A stretch of 64,000 bases of DNA from CAYVUB01 sp964454675 (lineage in GTDB: Bacteria > Bacteroidota > Bacteroidia > Flavobacteriales > Flavobacteriaceae), in assembly GCA_964454675.1 (NCBI GenBank), contig CAYVUB010000007.1, positions 37,074 through 101,073 on the forward strand. The letters are read 5' to 3'. The notes beneath the pieces are model-generated. The model made no database searches. It was not told where the DNA came from and saw only the letters and a program-made list of their open reading frames with translations. The first letter of the stretch is position 1. Each line of letters starts with the position of its first letter. Positions 60,601 through 64,000 of the stretch are shown here, one piece after another. The position numbers and the translations under genes were made by a program.

Positions 60601-63483
60601 AACAATAATCGACGGATTTACCTCTGATAAAAGGATTACATTACTTCCCGCTGAAACAGCAGATAATGTTACCGTTTGTGCTTCTTCAATTGGAGAGGTA
60701 CTCAATCCTGAAACAGGTTGAGACAAGGCAATTCCTCCAATTCCTGTAGAAAATGAACTACCTGCACTTACAACCGTAGTTCCTGCCGGAATACCCGGAC
60801 CTGAAATTTGTTGTCCCACAGCTACATTGAAGAAATCTTCATCAGCAGGGAATACAATATTTCTCTGACCATTTGCCATAGCAGAAAAAGTAAGCGTAGT
60901 ACCTGCCTGTGCTTCTGTTGTTGGCAATGATAATGTTAAACTTATATTTATAAGAGCTGAAACAGCCGTAATTGTAGTTCCGGGCTGAATTCCCGGTCCT
61001 GAAACCTGCTGTCCTATACCAAACAGATTAACATTAGTAAAAAAGCTTGGTACTGCTAATGAAGTAGTGCCGGCAGCAAAAGCATTAACACCTTGTTCAA
61101 AAGTTGCCGGTAAAGTAGTCAATGTAAAATCGGATCCCGAAGTAGCGGTAGTAGCTTCTGTATTGTTGATAAGCGGGTCAACAATAGTGATTTTTCCACC
61201 TGTCAGATTCAAATTAGAAGTATTGATTTTAAATGAACTTCCTCCCTGGCCAACGCTCGTAGCTACATTACCTGCATCATTACTGTCCACAATAATATCA
61301 CCTCCTGTATGGTTAAACGTACTTCCGGTGCTGTGTACCACGCTACCGTTAACAGTAAATGTCCCGCCTGAAACCGTGTTCGTCCCGTTGTTTACAAAAG
61401 CAGCATTATTGTTTGTACAACCTACTGTTAACTCGCCTGATACGTTAACCAATGTTGCGCCTGTACTGATAATAAGACCGGCAGCATTGTTCCCGGCAGA
61501 ATTTACCGTTACTGTATGTCCGTTAGCGATTGTTACCACATCTGAACAAGACGGAACACCACTTGGACTCCATATTGCTGCATTATTCCAGTCACCCGAA
61601 GCAACAGTAGTTTTAGAAACACCGGCTTGGATTGAAGCTGAACCGACACCAACATAAAATGGTGCTGCCATTATATCTGCTTCGGCAATATTTTTTCTTG
61701 ATATAAATGGCGTTGTTGTTCCGTTTATATGAGTTCCAACTACCGAACCTGCATTCATAAGTCTTGAGCTTCCATCCAAAGCATTGTATGCTCCAACAGC
61801 ATAAACTCCAAATGTAAAGTCTCCTGTGGTAGCATAAGTAGCATCTTTTGAAACTGTCCAGTTTCCGTCATATCTGTCAGTAACAGTATAAGAATCATCT
61901 GCAACCGAAAGACCTGTTGTTATTGTTGCTGCATCATCATAGCTGATAGACAGATAACCCGCAGCTGTTCCAGAAGGACTTATTAAAAATGCCCATCTGC
62001 TTTGACCTGAATTACTCAAAAACGGAAATAATACCGTAGTATTAGGATTATAATCTATTCCCGGGTCAATAGCCGGAGAACCCATGGCTGATGTAGTGTA
62101 CCATCTTGAAACTTGTCCGCCGATGAATCCGCTACCAATAGCACAAACAAAGTTAGTAGAGAAAATTGAGGCATAATTCCCAATATATATATTGTTTGAA
62201 CCAAGAGCAACTCTGGCATTATTCAATCTCAGGATATTTTTAATTTTTACATCGTCTAACTGCCAGTCAATATTTGGCGTAGCTGTACTCGTATTATTAA
62301 TAATCAACTGGTTGATGATACCAGCCGTATTGGTTGTTGTTGTCGAAACAACCGTTCCTCCAAAATTCCCCGTTCCGTCAGAAGAAATTGTTTGAAGTTC
62401 TGAACCATTCAAGGTCAAAACACCTGCATTTGTTCCGGTAGTTCCTACGGAAATATCCAAACGTCCACCGGAAACCACAGTAATATCATGTCCTACCTTT
62501 AATGATTTTCCGGTTGTTCCCTGATATACATTAAATCTCGCACCTGAACCCGCTATCAATAAATCATTAGTTACGGTAAATTCATCTGCCAAAACACCAA
62601 AATCTAAAACAGCATTAGCACCGGCTATATACAAATTACCTGCTCCAAGGTTTTTGTTGTCAATCGTCACGGTATGACCGCCATTGATAACCACATCATC
62701 TGCAGGAGAAGGCACATAACCCGCATCCCATGTTGCCGGATCGGTAAAATTACCCGAAGCAACCGAAGCAATCTCATTTCCACCCACTCGTGACACTAAT
62801 GAAATATTATCAATAGCTGCCGGAGGGTTTGTTCCACCTCCATTACTATTAGTCCACATAAAAATCAACCTTACGGTTGTTCCTGCAAAACTTGAAGGAA
62901 TAAACCCAACAGCTTTTGAGGTAACAGCATTGACACTCCCGTGAGTTACCGTTGTTATTCCGGCAATCGTAGCCGGAACAGTTGTTTGTAAATCTGTCCC
63001 AACCGGAGTATAACTGGTAGGTGCAGCAAAAACCTGCCATGTTGAAGTAGTAGTCCCTACCGATTTCCAGTCAAAAGTTAAAGCAATATTAGTTTGACCA
63101 GCCGGAATAGCAATATCTCTATAAAAAAATACTGTTCTGGCTCCGGAAATACCCACATAAGAATTGGTTACTCCGTTATCAAGGGAAACGTAAGCTGAAT
63201 TTCCGGAAATAGCATCCGAATTGACTGCTGTTCCTACAACCCATTTAACAGCACCGGCACCTTCGTTTGCAACAGTCCAACCATTAGCAGCAAAAGTATC
63301 GCCTGAATCAAATGCTCCGTCTGAAGCAGAAATAAGTTGTGTCTGCGCATGCGTACCAATAATAGTAAACAGCAACATCAAAACAACCAATGTTAGCCGA
63401 TGTGATTTCGGTCTTAGTTCAATGTGCTCTCTGTCCAAAAAGGAAATTGAGCATAAAGAACTTTTTAAGTAATTAATAATCAT
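57646..63483 (-). CDS. Giant T9SS type A surface protein, 1945 aa
   Basis: Secreted beta-rich protein. A signal peptide with a 30-residue charged lead (core about 30-45, ending GTHAQ) is followed by a jellyroll-like domain (about 50-230). Two segments (near 240-270 and 630-660) carry a W-x-P-xxxD-V-V-I-GHTVT pattern typical of beta-helical surface proteins. Modules with VGQxVSGxGIxPGTTV appear three times in tandem (about 808-1003) and once more (about 1390-1460). Ig-like domains follow, and a type A sorting domain ends the chain (NFYPNPTSGILTINYS, SLAPSTYFVKV, KVIKVVKKD). Export through the type IX system is expected, with a different signal type from the CHU_C proteins nearby. Function beyond the surface is unknown. 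Confidence 0.9.
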   Translation of the reverse strand: MIINYLKSSLCSISFLDREHIELRPKSHRLTLVVLMLLFTIIGTHAQTQLISASDGAFDSGDTFAANGWTVANEGAGAVKWVVGTAVNSDAISGNSAYVSLDNGVTNSYVGISGARTVFFYRDIAIPAGQTNIALTFDWKSVGTTTSTWQVFAAPTSYTPVGTDLQTTVPATIAGITTVTHGSVNAVTSKAVGFIPSSFAGTTVRLIFMWTNSNGGGTNPPAAIDNISLVSRVGGNEIASVASGNFTDPATWDAGYVPSPADDVVINGGHTVTIDNKNLGAGNLYIAGANAVLDFGVLADEFTVTNDLLIAGSGARFNVYQGTTGKSLKVGHDITVVSGGRLDISVGTTGTNAGVLTLNGSELQTISSDGTGNFGGTVVSTTTTNTAGIINQLIINNTSTATPNIDWQLDDVKIKNILRLNNARVALGSNNIYIGNYASIFSTNFVCAIGSGFIGGQVSRWYTTSAMGSPAIDPGIDYNPNTTVLFPFLSNSGQSRWAFLISPSGTAAGYLSISYDDAATITTGLSVADDSYTVTDRYDGNWTVSKDATYATTGDFTFGVYAVGAYNALDGSSRLMNAGSVVGTHINGTTTPFISRKNIAEADIMAAPFYVGVGSASIQAGVSKTTVASGDWNNAAIWSPSGVPSCSDVVTIANGHTVTVNSAGNNAAGLIISTGATLVNVSGELTVGCTNNNAAFVNNGTNTVSGGTFTVNGSVVHSTGSTFNHTGGDIIVDSNDAGNVATSVGQGGSSFKINTSNLNLTGGKITIVDPLINNTEATTATSGSDFTLTTLPATFEQGVNAFAAGTTSLAVPSFFTNVNLFGIGQQVSGPGIQPGTTITAVSALINISLTLSLPTTEAQAGTTLTFSAMANGQRNIVFPADEDFFNVAVGQQISGPGIPAGTTVVSAGSSFSTGIGGIALSQPVSGLSTSPIEEAQTVTLSAVSAGSNVILLSEVNPSIIVGQAVSGNGIQPGSTVTSITGTKIELSLPVTAEVTSPVDLTFYDGNLNSYAFAYNSSVSYAAGLDHTLQIGDGVSTDKAAVTINGFYTNLAQGGGTLSLGNLIVDALDGDNRFFNAVNGLYIQNATTVTAGSVFKKTNTTNGISFGGNVTNDGSIFVGLNTTYFASGYNTATFSAIPTDLPQTISGTGTFYNNLNAALATGSIGSLTVNNTNPAGVTISTPNFRVTNSITMTAGIIHTSDATPLYHGLDDVSTTATILGNFSDTCFIDGPYQKAIGSNQSSTSLFVFPVGKTSYTPISLGITGGGIFMVEAFETNAGTTSANASNLSSTRWKAERVGAEGALLDFNVRLGDDSITADHVIVQASSDEGTYDNVFGNNMVFAAGTPNTITTAATTPGTEYTGYFAYATEPNCTTVNPGNTIADTTISQIVATQNSSATGIVSGSATVTLQAANAAIVVGLTVTGTGIPAGTTVVDISGTTLTLSQSATVSSSSQTTLTFYDVQTPATLCGSQTVALSFENAVSGSGVTYQWQSSSDDITYTDISGATEATYIATPTADTYYRCVVTCPYGPIEVNSTPVQVTFTNAIESVTPIIICESDAAILEATASAGIINWYDTPTGGVALATGTTYEPTVTATTTYYVSAETASNYVAGRTFAGTTAQTAPFSGLVFNTSTNIRLNSVKVYPKQTSGAADAGTPITIKLFKDGVQVPGTEAVTFTPAENFGQYSTSISNEVVLNYDIPAGTGYRLLATHGLSSTNSIGKLSSFPATTPYATGAIGFTGSVNSFDGNPDASYNNFFDWDVTEVCASPRVAVTVTVNSVDAPSGDTLQTIIVDDLNDATLADIVVTPADVVWYATPEDALAQTNPLDADTVITNGSTYFAVSVSEGCASTPLAVTVNVTLGIGDFDSKNFNFYPNPTSGILTINYSKNITNVSVFNLVGQMVLENKTSLDRVQIDLSSLAPSTYFVKVTAVDGGQKVIKVVKKD

Positions 63484-63697
63484 AAATCTTGGAATTTTTA
63501 GTGGTTAATTTTTTGTGTTATGAAGTAAAAGTACCTGTTAACATCTATATAAAAAAAAACAATCCTTTTCAATTTAATGAATTTTAAAAGGCATTTTACT
63601 AAAAAACACCACATAAATTAATCCAAAAGAAGAGCAAGATAAAACATACCTTTTATTAACAATTCAGATTATGACAATAAGATATTTGCACTTAATA
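63484..63697. other. Upstream region of the 1945-aa gene
   Basis: AT-rich, 214 bp, with an imperfect inverted repeat around 63565-63592 (CCTTTT/AAAAGG arms with AATT inside) that could be an operator or hairpin. A perfect consensus promoter was not found and no gene is supported. Confidence 0.4.
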
Positions 63698-63926
63698 AAG
63701 TCATGTAGGAGTATGAACCTGTTGAGAATACCGCAACAGAAAGGTTCTTCAAATCATTAAAAACAGAAACTGGTTCATGAAAAGAAACTCAAATTAAAGA
63801 ACACATGGACTTAAGATATTTGAATTCGTTGAAATTTTGGTGCAACAAAACAAAAAGTATAGTATTTTGAGTTACACAAAACTAATTTTGGGCATAATAC
63901 CTGTAGAAATTAAACAGTATTTTTAA
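63698..63926 (+). pseudogene. IS3-family transposase remnant (C-terminal end)
   Basis: Decayed end of an IS3 OrfB-type DDE transposase. In one frame it reads VENTATERFFKSLKTE, the block holding the last catalytic Glu region, followed by an in-frame stop and ETQIKEHMDLRYLNSLKFW. In another frame, ILGIIPVEIKQYF matches the LGYxSPxEFE end of the family and stops at 63924-63926. Two frameshift or stop events make it non-functional. No terminal inverted repeat was identified. It is the only transposase trace in the window. Confidence 0.7.
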
Positions 63927-63952
63927 AAAATAGCTCTTTATAAAACAAAAAA

Positions 63953-63980
63953 AGTCCCCAACAAATACATGTTGAGGACT
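63953..63980 (-). terminator. Terminator for a minus-strand gene beyond the window
   Basis: An 11-bp stem AGTCCTCAACA/TGTTGGGGACT (one G-U, read on the minus strand) is followed by a run of seven T. The gene it serves lies to the right of base 64000. Confidence 0.75.
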
Positions 63981-64000
63981 CTTCAAAAAAGGCGATGACC

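Noticed and set aside
61067..61657. 196-codon open frame on the plus strand inside the 1945-aa surface protein gene
   Set aside because: It lies antisense to a clearly coding, low-complexity repeat region; composition (many Val, Pro, Ala, Thr) is what reverse reading of such repeats gives. No start context or family motif.

Overview
The window comes from a member of the Bacteroidota, almost certainly the family Flavobacteriaceae. The evidence is direct: gliding and type IX secretion (T9SS) components of the PorP/SprF type, surface proteins with T9SS type A and type B (CHU_C) C-terminal sorting domains, promoters matching the Bacteroidota consensus (TTTG / TAnnTTTG), almost no Shine-Dalgarno sequences, several TTG/GTG/CTG starts, and low-GC coding sequence. 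Most of the window is ordinary chromosome. The accessory parts are a small scarred island at about 5.7-7.9 kb, a MITE-like element at 10.6 kb, an IS3 transposase remnant at the right edge, and three stretches devoted to giant surface proteins.

Layout. 1-5.7 kb: the 3' part of gcvP, then a KASIII-like ketosynthase, a GT2 glycosyltransferase and a YoaK-family membrane protein on the plus strand. 5.7-7.9 kb: accessory island with a zeta-toxin-like kinase broken by a 2-bp slippage, an overlapping 50-codon ORF, a duplicated 3' end of yoaK, an HExxH protein gene, and two copies of a 40-bp hairpin repeat. 7.9-10.6 kb: two exported hydrolases, a DRGH nuclease and a PafA-type alkaline phosphatase. 10.6-14.1 kb: MITE-like element, mlaE-mlaF, mannose-1-phosphate guanylyltransferase and an SprT-like protein. 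14.1-19.8 kb (minus strand): surface triad 1, a type B adhesin followed by PorP/SprF and a PorE-like OmpA protein. 19.9-31.8 kb: housekeeping genes (SDR, M28 peptidase, DEAD-box helicase, tpiA, oligopeptide-type permease, DoxX-like protein, DUF1599, folP, cdaA, ABC exporter, truA, methyltransferase). 31.8-32.0 kb: two tRNA-Val genes. 32.1-39.0 kb: folC, TonB, ExbD and ExbB, then amino-acid dehydrogenase, anmK and acyl-CoA dehydrogenase. 39.2-54.3 kb (minus strand): surface triad 2 (2638-aa adhesin, PorP/SprF, PorE-like OmpA) and a third type B protein of 1385 aa. 54.6-57.4 kb: an AraC-type TPR membrane regulator and a second TPR membrane protein without an output domain. 57.6-63.5 kb: a 1945-aa protein with a type A sorting domain. 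63.7-64.0 kb: IS3 remnant and a terminator for a gene beyond the window.

How the genes work together. The strongest theme is the cell surface. Two loci repeat the order giant type B substrate, PorP/SprF outer-membrane partner, peptidoglycan-binding TPR/propeller/OmpA protein, which fits cognate secretion, anchoring and periplasmic-linkage modules. A third type B protein lies downstream of triad 2 without a PorP/SprF gene of its own. The TPR regulator pair sits between triad 2 and the type A protein and is a candidate local regulator. The ExbB-ExbD-TonB operon would energise outer-membrane transport, and the nuclease and phosphatase could recover phosphate from nucleic acids outside the cytoplasm.

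The most unusual local structure is the 5.7-7.9 kb island. A degraded toxin-like cassette lies between an intact yoaK gene and a second, divergent copy of the yoaK 3' end. This is the pattern expected from integration or recombination that duplicated a gene end, followed by decay. Function calls rest on motifs and family knowledge read by eye; no database search was run.
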